DNA of 60,377 nucleotides from Bacteroides sp. (lineage in GTDB: Bacteria > Bacillota > Clostridia > Oscillospirales > Ruminococcaceae). The DNA is taken from assembly GCA_023663265.1 (NCBI GenBank), contig JAMPHV010000007.1, forward strand, positions 1-60,377. The letters run 5' to 3'. Under the pieces are notes generated by a model. That model was not told the origin of the DNA, did not search any database, and saw only the letters and a list, made by a program, of their open reading frames with translations. Position numbers and translations under genes: made by a program. Below, piece after piece: positions 1 through 8,626 of this stretch (positions are counted from its first letter, which is position 1; the number at the start of each line of letters is the position of its first letter).

Positions 1-262
1 TCCCCCTTTTGGTGTCACCTTAAGCCCCGCGCGGGAGCGCATTCTGCACTCGCTTTCGAGCAAAAGAGAACATTACATAATATGCAATACTAAGAATAAT
101 CAAATTGGCACTTTTATAAAAATAAGTGTTTTATTTAATGATTATGCTTAAGATAATGTTAATTTTATATAAAAGCGCTGATTTCGCACCACAAAAGCAG
201 ACCCGTCAAACCCAAGCAATGGGTTTGACGGGTCTTTTATTAGCTTTTCATTGCTAAGCTTT
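1..262. other. Intergenic region at the window edge
   Basis: No convincing gene is seen here. The first 60 bases are GC-rich and the next 120 AT-rich. The only recognisable element is the hairpin at 200-234, listed separately. Whatever lies to the left is outside the window. Confidence 0.5.
200..234 (-). terminator. Terminator of the chemoreceptor gene
   Basis: A perfect 15-bp inverted repeat (200-214 and 220-234) with a 5-base loop starts 28 bp beyond the stop codon of the minus-strand chemoreceptor gene. On the minus strand it is followed by a short T-rich stretch. On the plus strand it is followed by TTTTATT, so it may work in both directions. Confidence 0.75.
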
Positions 263-1924
263 TTAAGCCTTAGATTCCTTAAGCTTAAACTTATTAAGCT
301 GCTCTTGCAGAAGTCTTGCCTCCGAGAAAAGCTCCGAGCTTACCGCGGCGACTTCCTCGCTGTTGGCGGAGCTGGTCTGTGTAACGGTGGCGATCTGCTC
401 TATACCGATAGTTACCTGCTTTATGGATTCCGCCTCGTCGTCCACCACGCTGGTGATCGTGCCGATGTCTTCGTTGGATTGGGCTACAAGGTCCATGCTC
501 TTTTGCAGAGATTCGGAAACCGCGTCTACTATGCGCAATCCGTTTTCAGCCGCTCCCACGCAGTTGTCGATAAGCTGCTTGGTAGCCTTTGCCGCCTGGT
601 CGGACTGTGTGGCAAGATTGCGGACCTCTTCCGCAACCACTGCGAAGCCTCTGCCCGCTTCTCCCGCTCTTGCCGCCTCAACGGCAGCGTTAAGCGCAAG
701 TATATTGGTTTGGAAAGCAATATTTTCGATCGTGTCGATGATCTGCCCGATCTGCGCGGAGGTCTTGCTGACGTTCGCCATAGCGGTAACCATTTCCTCA
801 GCCTGTCCCGAGCACAAGGTGATCTGCTCCTCCGTAAGAGAGGAATGTTCCTTTGCGTCAGCTGCGATTTTAACGTTCTGATCCGCGCTTTTTGAAAGGC
901 TGTCAAGCGTAGCGTACAGCTCCTCCACCGAGCTTGCCTGTTCCGTCGCGCCCTGCGCCACGGACTGAGAGTTTTCGGAAAGCTGACCCGCGTGAGCGGA
1001 TATGCGGTGCTCGGCTTGACCGATCTCGCCCATAACACGGGAAAGAATGGAGGTAAAGCCTTCGATGGAATCCTGGATCGATCTGAAATCGCCTATGTAA
1101 TTCGTAAAGGTGTGAACATTGAAGTTGCCGTGAGAAAACTCCGACATTATATTGTTGATGTCCGAAACATACTTGCTTATATCGGTGATGGACGTTCTGA
1201 GCGTCTCGGCAAGCTGTCCCAGCTCGTCGTCCACGTCATAGGACAGATCCACGTCAAAAATACAGTCTCTGAGAGGTTTTGCGGTCTCGGTAATTTTGAG
1301 TATGGGCTTTACGATCTTTCCGAGTATGTAGAAAATAAGAGTGATCATACAAACGAGAGCCAAAATCAAGCAAACCACCGTTGAGGCATGCATAATGAAA
1401 ATAGTGTCGCTGAGATCCAGATCGGATTGATCGCTTAAGGTGGTGGAAATTTCTATAACATTGTCAAGCAGCCCGACAAGCGAGTTCAACGTTGCTTGAA
1501 TGGTCCCGTTATAGTAATCGTAAACGCCGTCGGGATTTGTTTCGAGCATTTCCAGGGCGGTTACCGCGGACTTATGAAGCTCCTCGTGAAGAGGCTCTAT
1601 CTGAGCGCGCAGCGACAAAATTTGCTCGTTGTCGGTCCCCGCCTCGCCGTAAAGCCATTGTCCGAGAACGCAGGAGGTATGATCTGTGCTGCCCGTAAAT
1701 TCCGTATCCGAAAACAACGCGCTGCTTAAATTTATTGACCAGCGGTAGTGAGCCGCCTCCGCCTTTTGCGCGTTCATCTGAGTGGTGTGCATGGAGGTGG
1801 CTTCGTCATGCAGACGCTCGATACGCAAAATATTGTAGGTCGTCAGAAAGCTGAACAGCAGTACCGACGCAAGCGCGAACGCTATTCTAATGATAACGAT
1901 TTTCTTGATGCTCTTTTTCATCAA
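263..1924 (-). CDS. Methyl-accepting chemotaxis protein with CZB-like sensor region
   Basis: This 553-residue transmembrane chemoreceptor would pass signals to the CheA/CheW array. A first membrane helix (about residues 9-29) and a second (about 176-203) bracket an extracellular region. A HAMP linker follows (about 204-260), then the long coiled-coil signalling domain with the conserved hairpin tip around IAFQTNILALNAAVEAARAG. The extracellular region contains H59-x2-W62, C85-x4-W90 and H113/H117, a pattern resembling the zinc-binding CZB domain, which is normally cytoplasmic. The start is the first of two adjacent ATGs and has an AAAGGA site 9 bases upstream. No che genes are nearby, so the receptor serves a chemotaxis system encoded elsewhere. 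Family assignment is secure; ligand and CZB identity are inference. Confidence 0.93.
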   Translation of the reverse strand: MMKKSIKKIVIIRIAFALASVLLFSFLTTYNILRIERLHDEATSMHTTQMNAQKAEAAHYRWSINLSSALFSDTEFTGSTDHTSCVLGQWLYGEAGTDNEQILSLRAQIEPLHEELHKSAVTALEMLETNPDGVYDYYNGTIQATLNSLVGLLDNVIEISTTLSDQSDLDLSDTIFIMHASTVVCLILALVCMITLIFYILGKIVKPILKITETAKPLRDCIFDVDLSYDVDDELGQLAETLRTSITDISKYVSDINNIMSEFSHGNFNVHTFTNYIGDFRSIQDSIEGFTSILSRVMGEIGQAEHRISAHAGQLSENSQSVAQGATEQASSVEELYATLDSLSKSADQNVKIAADAKEHSSLTEEQITLCSGQAEEMVTAMANVSKTSAQIGQIIDTIENIAFQTNILALNAAVEAARAGEAGRGFAVVAEEVRNLATQSDQAAKATKQLIDNCVGAAENGLRIVDAVSESLQKSMDLVAQSNEDIGTITSVVDDEAESIKQVTIGIEQIATVTQTSSANSEEVAAVSSELFSEARLLQEQLNKFKLKESKA

Positions 1925-2112
1925 CTTATTTCCTTTCTGTTATTGCCTTGTCTCACCTTATTTTATTATTCGCTGTGCTGCCAAGGGCATACGGAACAAA
2001 AACAAGGTCGTTTAAGTCAAAAGCAATATGGGGGTGTAATAAATTCCAATGATCGCGAGTAATGCCCTGCGGCTTTTCGGAGGCTTCGAAAAACGAACAA
2101 CCTCCTATTATA
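1925..2112 (-). other. Long structured 5' leader of the chemoreceptor mRNA
   Basis: The promoter at 2118-2146 implies about 185 bases of untranslated leader. Two segments can pair over a distance: 1977-1990 (GCTGCCAAGGGCAT on the plus strand) with 2062-2073 (ATGCCCTGCGGC). A further hairpin built on GGAGG/CCTCC lies at about 2079-2105. I could not match the leader to a riboswitch class I know, including c-di-GMP-I. Confidence 0.35.
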
Positions 2113-2117
2113 CAACC

Positions 2118-2146
2118 ATTATAGCACGAAAAAAATATGTTGTCAA
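2118..2146 (-). promoter_or_regulatory. Sigma-A promoter of the chemoreceptor gene
   Basis: On the minus strand, TTGACA (2141-2146) and TATAAT (2118-2123) are both perfect consensus boxes separated by exactly 17 bases. Confidence 0.8.
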
Positions 2147-2171
2147 TACATAAACAGGGCTTATTTCGGGC

Positions 2172-5100
2172 TTATTTCAAAATTCTGTCCAATACGTCGA
2201 AGAGGTTTTTGACATCTATCGGCTTTGCTATATGCCCGTTCATACCGCTTCTCAGCGCCTCCTGCTTATCCTCCTCGAAGGCGTTGGCGGTCATCGCTAT
2301 GATCGGTATAGAGGATTTTTTCTTATCCCCGAGCCGTCTTATGTTTTTTGCCGCCTCGTATCCGTTCATTACCGGCATCTGTATATCCATAAGCACTATC
2401 TGATAATGATCGGGGTCAGCCCGCTCCAGCATATCCAAGGCGATCTGACCGTTATTGGCTACGTCTACCTCAAAGCCCGCCTCGGTAAGTATCGCCAAGG
2501 CTATCTCCTGGTTGAGCTCGTTGTCCTCGGTGAGCAGGATACGTCCCGCGCGAAGCGGCACCTCCGCCGTTTCCTCATCGCTTTCCTTTTCCTCCGCCGC
2601 GCCCGCAACGGAGCGCAGACAGCTGCTTAATTCGGACATAAAGAGCGGCTTGGCGCAAAACGCGGTAACGCCCGCTTCCCTCGCTTCGTCCTCTATATCC
2701 GACCAGTCGTAGGCGGTCATAACGATAACGGGCACGCCGCTGCCTGTTTCCTTTCTTATTCTGCGGGTCACCTCGATGCCGTTCATATCGGGGAGCAGCC
2801 AGTCGATTATATAAACGGAATAGATGTCTCCGCGCGCCACCGCCTGCTTGGTGCGAAGCACCGCTTCCTTTCCCGACAGGGTCCAGTCGGCTCGCATACC
2901 TATCTGACCGAGCATACCCGAAACGCTGTCGCAGGCGTTGAAATCATTGTCCACCACCAGCGCGCGGCAATTCTTAAATTTCTCTATGACGGGAGAAGCC
3001 TTTTCCGCGGAGTTAAGGCGGAAGCCGAAGCTGACGATGACCTCTGTCCCCTCTCCTATTTTGCTCTTCACCTCGATGGAGCCGTTCATCATATCGACGA
3101 TGTTTTTGGTGATCGCCATTCCGAGCCCCGTGCCTTGTATTCCGCTTATGGTGGTGTTTCTTTCTCTCTCGAAGGGCTCGAAGATATGAGCCACAAAGTC
3201 CTCGCTCATACCTATGCCGTTATCCTTTATATGGAACTCATAGTTGCCTATGCCCTGGATCGTTCTTGCCGTTTCAATGATCCTCATGCTCACTATTCCG
3301 CCCGCTGCGGTGTACTTGACGGCGTTGCTGAGAAGGTTCAGCAGCACCTGGTTCAGTCTCAGCTTATCGCAGAATATATCTTCATCGACGATATCCACCG
3401 CGTCAATGTAAAGCTCAAGCTGCTTCGAGTTGATATCCGCCTGTATTATATTCCTTAATCCGTGGAGTATCTCGGGAAGGCTGGCGGGCTTTTCCTCAAG
3501 ATGCATTTTTCCGCTTTCTATGCGGCTCATATCCAGCACGTCGTTTATAAGGCTGAGCAGGTGATTGCCCGAGGTCATTATTTTTTTCAGATACTCTCTG
3601 ACCTGCTCCTTGTGATCTATATGAGTTATCGCCAAGGACGTAAAGCCCACTATAGCGTTCATGGGAGTACGTATGTCGTGAGACATATTGGACAAAAATA
3701 CGCTCTTCGCCTTGTTGGCTCTGTTCGCCTGCATAAGCGCGTTTTCAAGCAGCTTTTTCTGCTCCATATCGCTGCGCACCTCGTTGTCCACGCTGCGGAA
3801 GCCCATAACGAACGCTCTGCCTCCGTCTCTTTCCCATGAGCCCGTGCGCACTGCCTTGACTTGATAATATATGACGTCTCCGCTGTCGTTGTAGGTGCGG
3901 TAATTGACGTAAAACCATTTTTTTTCGTCCAGATCCCTGCCGATCTTGTCGAGCGCGGTCGCTCTGCGCAGCATTTCCCTGTCCTCCTCGCAAACAAATC
4001 TGTCGATATACATATCTATGCTGTTTCGCAGGGATAAGCTGCCGCTGAATATTTTATCCAGGTCATGGTTATTTTCGTCGGCTAATCGGAGCACTCTTCC
4101 CTCGCCTGTGTCGAGATAGAAAAAGCATACGAGATTAAAGTCGATACTGAGCGCCTGAACAAGCTCGGAATGACGTTTTTCGTTTTCCTCGCGGACCTTG
4201 TTCTCATGAAGCTTCCGCGCCGTATTGTCGAACAAAAAGCGCTGATAATAAAGCTCGCCGTTTTCGCAGGTAAGCTTTACGTTGCCCAGCACGTGCAGCA
4301 GTCTGCCGTCCTTGTGGCGCACGCGGTATTCGACGCTCACGCTGTCGCCCTCTTTTTTGAGGCTCTCGATGCTTTCCTTCAGCTTCTGCTGATCCTCCTC
4401 CACGACGGAGGGAGCAATCGTATTAAAGCCGCTTACCAACAGGTCCTCGCTGCTTTCATAGCCCAATATGGTGAGCGCCGCCGAGTTTATGCTCAGTATG
4501 CGCGTGCCGTCCAGCGAATGGCAGAGTATGCCGCAGTCCAGCGACATAAACAGCGCTTCCAGCGCCTCGTTTTTTCCTACGATAGCCTGCTCGTAGGCAC
4601 GCTCCTGCGTAACGTCTATGGCAACGCCCACCGTACCCATTACGCTCCCGTCAACGTCGTACAGCGGCGATTTATATGTGGTGAGGAGCTTTGTGCCCTC
4701 TCCCGTGGTTATGGTTTCCTCGGAAACAAGAGTCTTTTTGGAGCTCATTACCTCCATTTCGGATTCGATACAGGCGGGATCGTCATGCTCGACGTTCCAT
4801 ATATAGGCGTGCCCCCTGCCCTCGACCTGCTCCTTGGTCTTGTTTACGGTTTTGCAGAAGCTGTCGTTCACCTTTTCGTGAATACCCGTTTTGGTTTTGA
4901 ACCAAATAAGGTTGGGTATGTTGTTGATCGTTGCCTCAAAAAACTGTCTGTTTTCCCAAAAATCCTTGCTTTCCTTATAATGTCTTTGCCACTTTAAAAA
5001 ACGGAACCCGATCTCGTCGTCGGTCATGGGGAGCACCCATATGTCATGCACAAGGTCTGCGTATTCACCGAAAGGAAGACCGCTTTCCTTATCCGTAAGC

Positions 5101-5345
5101 AGTATTATCTCGGTGTCGGTCTTTGTGCAGCCGCCGATATCCCTCAGCATTTCGTCCGCGTTATTCCCGCTTACGTAAGCAAAAATAACATCAGCCTTTA
5201 CCTCCAGCGTTTTGTCGGGAAAAGCGCTTTCAAAAAAATTATGTGAAAAATGCTCCAGCGGAGGCATTTTCTTTATTATCTCAGCCGCTTTGCCGCTGCC
5301 GCCCGTACAGCCTATCAGATAAAAACCGATATTGCATTGGTACAT
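2172..5345 (-). CDS. Cytoplasmic hybrid sensor histidine kinase with PAS domains and two receiver domains
   Basis: A 1057-residue multidomain signalling protein with no membrane segment, so probably a soluble sensor. Order: an N-terminal region of about 130 residues of unclear family, possibly receiver-like; about three PAS-like modules (roughly 135-535); a HisKA dimerisation domain with the phospho-accepting histidine in SHDIRTPMNAIVGF; an HATPase domain with NLLSNAVKYT and GTGLGMAITK; a first receiver (YIIDWLLPDMNG, Asp in DWLLPDM); and a second receiver ending at the C terminus (MDIQMPVMNGYEA). The gene starts with GGAGG 8-9 bases upstream of ATG. It lies upstream of the chemoreceptor on the same strand, but the chemoreceptor has its own promoter. 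No output protein is adjacent, so phosphate probably passes to a partner elsewhere. Signal unknown. Confidence 0.92.
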   Translation of the reverse strand: MYQCNIGFYLIGCTGGSGKAAEIIKKMPPLEHFSHNFFESAFPDKTLEVKADVIFAYVSGNNADEMLRDIGGCTKTDTEIILLTDKESGLPFGEYADLVHDIWVLPMTDDEIGFRFLKWQRHYKESKDFWENRQFFEATINNIPNLIWFKTKTGIHEKVNDSFCKTVNKTKEQVEGRGHAYIWNVEHDDPACIESEMEVMSSKKTLVSEETITTGEGTKLLTTYKSPLYDVDGSVMGTVGVAIDVTQERAYEQAIVGKNEALEALFMSLDCGILCHSLDGTRILSINSAALTILGYESSEDLLVSGFNTIAPSVVEEDQQKLKESIESLKKEGDSVSVEYRVRHKDGRLLHVLGNVKLTCENGELYYQRFLFDNTARKLHENKVREENEKRHSELVQALSIDFNLVCFFYLDTGEGRVLRLADENNHDLDKIFSGSLSLRNSIDMYIDRFVCEEDREMLRRATALDKIGRDLDEKKWFYVNYRTYNDSGDVIYYQVKAVRTGSWERDGGRAFVMGFRSVDNEVRSDMEQKKLLENALMQANRANKAKSVFLSNMSHDIRTPMNAIVGFTSLAITHIDHKEQVREYLKKIMTSGNHLLSLINDVLDMSRIESGKMHLEEKPASLPEILHGLRNIIQADINSKQLELYIDAVDIVDEDIFCDKLRLNQVLLNLLSNAVKYTAAGGIVSMRIIETARTIQGIGNYEFHIKDNGIGMSEDFVAHIFEPFERERNTTISGIQGTGLGMAITKNIVDMMNGSIEVKSKIGEGTEVIVSFGFRLNSAEKASPVIEKFKNCRALVVDNDFNACDSVSGMLGQIGMRADWTLSGKEAVLRTKQAVARGDIYSVYIIDWLLPDMNGIEVTRRIRKETGSGVPVIVMTAYDWSDIEDEAREAGVTAFCAKPLFMSELSSCLRSVAGAAEEKESDEETAEVPLRAGRILLTEDNELNQEIALAILTEAGFEVDVANNGQIALDMLERADPDHYQIVLMDIQMPVMNGYEAAKNIRRLGDKKKSSIPIIAMTANAFEEDKQEALRSGMNGHIAKPIDVKNLFDVLDRILK

Positions 5346-5816
5346 AACAAATTCCTCCAGATCATTTGCGAAAATACTTTATACATTATATCGTATAACG
5401 CGGGATAAGGTGCGGACCGCACCGATAAAAGCGATATTCTGTCGATAGCGGTAAACCGAAAAAATCCGAAGCACCGCCGTGTTTCGGATTTATTGTTTGA
5501 CAGGTGTGAAGTGATTTTTTATTTAAGGAAAAAGATCTCCTTTTTCTTAATGGTATTATTATACATCAACAAATTAAAAAAGTCAATAGGCAATAAATTT
5601 TTTATTGGTAATATCTTCCAAAAAAAAAATAAAAAAACGCAAAATTTTTCTGAAAATATATGTTGTATAAGGGTGGTTTTCGTGTTATAATAATAACCGA
5701 GTGAAAATTTTAACATTTTAGCAATTTTATGACGTAAAAATTTATCGGTATGTTTGCGTCATTTTTGCAATAAAGACGGAATTTTTATATTTTCAAGGAT
5801 AACTTAGGAGGAACAG
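5346..5816. other. Divergent intergenic region between the hybrid kinase and mreB
   Basis: This 470-bp, AT-rich region separates divergent genes. It holds a minus-strand -10-like TATAAT (5385-5390) for the kinase, with no clear -35. A hairpin at 5462-5491 has 9-bp arms and is followed on the minus strand by a run of T. The mreB promoter is listed separately. The remaining sequence is A/T-rich with no supported gene. Confidence 0.5.
5663..5691 (+). promoter_or_regulatory. Probable promoter of the mreB operon
   Basis: TATAAT at 5686-5691 is preceded at 17 bases by TTGTAT (5663-5668), a four-of-six match to the -35 box. It would give a leader of about 120 bases before mreB. Confidence 0.6.
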
Positions 5817-6839
5817 ATGTTTACAAAGGATATAGGAATCGATCTCGGGACCGCCAACACTCTGGTGTATATGAGAGGCAAGGGTATTATCATCAGAGAG
5901 CCCAGCGTTGTGGCAGTGGACGTAAAATACGACAGAGTCCGCTATGTGGGACAGGAGGCAAAGGACGTTATAGGCAGGACCCCCGGCTCCATTAAGGCGG
6001 TTAGACCTCTTAAGGACGGCGTTATCGCGGATTTCGACATAACCACCAGCATGCTTCAGGAATTTATAAAAAAAGCTCTCAAGGGCAGAGCCTTCACAAA
6101 GGCGAGAGTTATTATCTGTATCCCCTCGGGCGTTACCGCCGTTGAGCGCCGTGCGGTAAAGGAAGCCACTCAGAACGCTGGCGCAAAGCGCGTGTCGATC
6201 ATAGAGGAGCCTATGGCGGCGGCTATCGGCGCGGGACTTCCCGTTGCGGAGCCCACCGGCAGTATGATAGTAGACATCGGCGGCGGAACCAGCGAGGTCG
6301 CGGTCATTTCATTGGGGGGCATCGTTACCTCCCGCTCCGTAAGAGTTGCGGGAGACGAGTTTGACGCTTCCATAATCAACTATATCAAGAAAAAATACAA
6401 TCTTCTTATCGGCGAAAGAACCGCCGAAAACATAAAGATCGGTATCGGCTCGGCTTACCCCTACGCCGACAACGAGCCCGTTATGGACATCAAGGGCAGG
6501 AATCTTATGAACGGTCTGCCCGAAAACATCACCGTTACCAGCGAGGAAATACGCGACGCTCTTTCGGAGCCTCTGAGCAATGTGACCGAGGCGATAAAGA
6601 TAACGCTTGAAAAAACTCCTCCCGAGCTGGCGGCGGACATTATCGACCAAGGCATTATGCTTGCTGGCGGCGGCGCGCTCTTAAAGGGTCTCGACCTGCT
6701 TATAAATCACGAGACGGGAATGCCCGTAAAAATCGCCGAGCGTCCGTTGGACTGTGTGGCGGACGGCACGGGCGCCGTTCTCGAAAATATCGATAAGCTT
6801 GTGGACGTGCTTGACGACGACGAAAAAACCTATTATTGA
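5817..6839 (+). CDS. mreB: Rod-shape-determining actin homologue MreB
   Basis: MreB polymerises under the membrane and positions the elongation machinery that inserts new peptidoglycan. The 340-residue protein has the normal family length. It shows the actin-fold ATP-binding signatures: phosphate 1 [13 protein letters not shown], phosphate 2 [17 protein letters not shown], and the adenosine motif around [12 protein letters not shown] near residue 280. The start has an AGGAGG site 7 bases upstream. It is the first gene of mreB-mreC-mreD-mrdA, all on one strand, a conserved shape operon. Nothing is unusual in the protein. The paralogue Mbl is an alternative name that sequence reading alone cannot exclude. 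Confidence 0.97.
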   Translation: MFTKDIGIDLGTANTLVYMRGKGIIIREPSVVAVDVKYDRVRYVGQEAKDVIGRTPGSIKAVRPLKDGVIADFDITTSMLQEFIKKALKGRAFTKARVIICIPSGVTAVERRAVKEATQNAGAKRVSIIEEPMAAAIGAGLPVAEPTGSMIVDIGGGTSEVAVISLGGIVTSRSVRVAGDEFDASIINYIKKKYNLLIGERTAENIKIGIGSAYPYADNEPVMDIKGRNLMNGLPENITVTSEEIRDALSEPLSNVTEAIKITLEKTPPELAADIIDQGIMLAGGGALLKGLDLLINHETGMPVKIAERPLDCVADGTGAVLENIDKLVDVLDDDEKTYY

Positions 6840-6879
6840 TAGTGAAGCAATATTGCTCCTTATTTTATCGGGGTTAACA

Positions 6880-7743
6880 ATGAGAGAATTTTTTCACACC
6901 ATCAAGTTTAAGATACTTGTTTGTATTTTCGCCCTTTTGCTGGGCTTTTTGATATATGTCGCCATAGCCGCGGGAGCCTCGTCCCTGCCCAAGACCTTTC
7001 TTGAAGCGGTCTCTTCTCCCTTTGTTTACCTTTCCACCACCGTTACCGACTGGATGGAGGGCACTATCGACAAGTTTGTGAACGCCGATAAGTATAAGCA
7101 GGAAAACGAGCTTTTAAAGGAGCAGCTTGCGGAAATATACAGCAACGTGCTCGAAAAAGAGGAGCTTCAGAAGGAAAACAGTCAGCTTAAGGATATGCTC
7201 GACATCACCGAAAACAACAAGGATTTCAAATGGAGCCCTCCCTGCTCGGTGACGGCAAGAAACTCCGCCGACATCTCGGGCGGCTTTACTATCAACAGAG
7301 GTACAAACGACGGTATCTCCCTTTACGACCCCGTGTTTACCAAAACGGGTCTCGTGGGGATAGTGAGCGAGGTCTCGGGAAGCTACTCCATCGTTTCAAC
7401 CGTTCTTTCCGACGATATCAACATAGGCGTAAGAGGAGCCGACAGCCATGCCCTCGGCATTATCGAAAACGACCTGGAAAGCGCCTATACGGGACACTGC
7501 GTAATGAACTATACGGGAAGAAACAGCGGGATCGCCAAGGACGAGGTCATAGTTACCTCGGGCAGCTCCTTTTTTCCTAAGGACGTGCTTTTGGGCACGG
7601 TGACGGATATCATAAACGACAGCAACGGTCTGTCGGTGCACGTACAGATAAAGCCCTTTGTGGACGTTTTTACGGTTTCGGACGTTTTTGTGCTTATCGA
7701 CTTTGAGGGAAAGGGCGAAGACGTTTCCGACGGTCGAAATTAA
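6880..7743 (+). CDS. mreC: Rod-shape-determining protein MreC
   Basis: MreC is a membrane-anchored scaffold that links MreB to the PBP2-based elongasome on the outer face of the membrane. I chose ATG 6880 (287 residues, starting MREFFHTIKF) because it puts the single membrane helix (about residues 10-32) at the N terminus, as in the family. The upstream reading in the same frame would overlap mreB. A coiled coil follows (about 68-108, rich in Glu, Lys and Leu), then the paired beta-barrel domain with the typical G-L-V-G-x-V motif (TGLVGIVSEV). The Shine-Dalgarno site is weak, so translation may be coupled to mreB 40 bases upstream. Confidence 0.93.
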   Translation: MREFFHTIKFKILVCIFALLLGFLIYVAIAAGASSLPKTFLEAVSSPFVYLSTTVTDWMEGTIDKFVNADKYKQENELLKEQLAEIYSNVLEKEELQKENSQLKDMLDITENNKDFKWSPPCSVTARNSADISGGFTINRGTNDGISLYDPVFTKTGLVGIVSEVSGSYSIVSTVLSDDINIGVRGADSHALGIIENDLESAYTGHCVMNYTGRNSGIAKDEVIVTSGSSFFPKDVLLGTVTDIINDSNGLSVHVQIKPFVDVFTVSDVFVLIDFEGKGEDVSDGRN

Positions 7744-7761
7744 GTCGGTTAGGAAAAATCA

Positions 7762-8460
7762 ATGCGTTATAAAATAAATTCTGCGGTCGCTTACACAAGA
7801 AAAATGAAAGCCAAGGTATTTTTGCGTTGGTTTTTTTACTCGCTGACCTTGGTTATTTTGTATTCCTTAATGAGCTGCGGCGTCTTCGGATTGTGGCAGC
7901 CTTATTTGATTTTTGCTCTTGCCGTGGGCGTTTCCATGAGGGAACAGGAATTTTCCGCGTCGGTTTTTGGCATATTCTGCGGCTTTATGCTGGATATCTC
8001 GGCGGGCACGCTGTTCGGGTTTTTCGCGGTATGCATTATGCCCTGCTGCTTTATCACGTCTCTTTTTTCAAGAAATCTTATAAAGGTGAATATGCTGAAT
8101 CATCTTTTGTTTACGGGCGGCACAGCGCTGATATCCTTTTCCCTCTATTATCTTTTCAACTATGTTATTTGGAGCACCGAGGGCAGGGGGCTTATAGTTA
8201 CCAAGATACTGCTGCCCTCCTATGCCGCCACACTGGTCACCGCTCCGCTCATATATCTGCTGAGCAAATTTATCGCTTCGAGGTTCGGTCTCGAGCAAAA
8301 CGAAAACTTGGACGACGCAGTTGAAGAGGCGGTGGACAAGGCGGAGGAAAAAAAGAAAAGCAGGCGCGTTTTGAACGTGGACAAAAACAATAAGTACATC
8401 AAGGACTTGGAAAAGGAAAACACGCGCAGCCGCAGCGGATATAATAGACCTGTTCGGTAA
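7762..8460 (+). CDS. mreD: Rod-shape-determining membrane protein MreD
   Basis: A 232-residue integral membrane protein with about five hydrophobic helices between residues 20 and 170, matching the MreD family. It is a partner of MreC in cell elongation. AGGAAAAA lies 6 bases before ATG. A second ATG 14 codons in is a possible alternative start. Beyond the last helix there is an unusually long, highly charged cytoplasmic tail of about 55 residues (Glu/Lys/Arg-rich). The final residues YNRPVR and the stop codon are encoded inside the 165-bp inverted-repeat element at 8445-8609, so insertion of that element probably replaced the original C terminus. Confidence 0.85.
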   Translation: MRYKINSAVAYTRKMKAKVFLRWFFYSLTLVILYSLMSCGVFGLWQPYLIFALAVGVSMREQEFSASVFGIFCGFMLDISAGTLFGFFAVCIMPCCFITSLFSRNLIKVNMLNHLLFTGGTALISFSLYYLFNYVIWSTEGRGLIVTKILLPSYAATLVTAPLIYLLSKFIASRFGLEQNENLDDAVEEAVDKAEEKKKSRRVLNVDKNNKYIKDLEKENTRSRSGYNRPVR

Positions 8461-8609
8461 CCGTAGAAGTGCCGTATTGCGCAGGACTTTTGGCGCAGGG
8501 CGAAGTGCGGATACCGCCGCAATACTTGATGTATTGCAAGGGAGACTCACAAAGCCCTGCGTCAAAAGGACAAGCAAGACGGCGCTTCGGAGGTTATCGA
8601 ACAGGTCTA
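8445..8609. repeat. 165-bp imperfect inverted-repeat (MITE-like) element
   Basis: Two arms, 8445-8501 and 8554-8609, are reverse complements over about 56 bases with roughly 80 percent identity. Each arm begins TAGACCTGTTCG. The 52-base centre holds its own small palindrome (8519-8537, GCAATAC-TTGAT-GTATTGC). The element overlaps the last six codons and the stop of mreD and ends 17 bases before mrdA. It encodes no protein. It could be a miniature inverted-repeat transposable element or a structured RNA element within the operon transcript. The shape is certain, the nature is inference. Confidence 0.75.
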
Positions 8610-8626
8610 AATGAAAGGAACGTCAA

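Noticed and set aside
1925..2112. c-di-GMP-I riboswitch before the chemoreceptor
   Set aside because: The conserved core segments are not in the required order, although short similar pieces (GAAAAGCCGCAGGGC) occur.
5493..5690. Short open frames on both strands in the gap before mreB
   Set aside because: They are runs of Phe, Lys and Asn codons from AT-rich sequence, and the mreB promoter lies within them.
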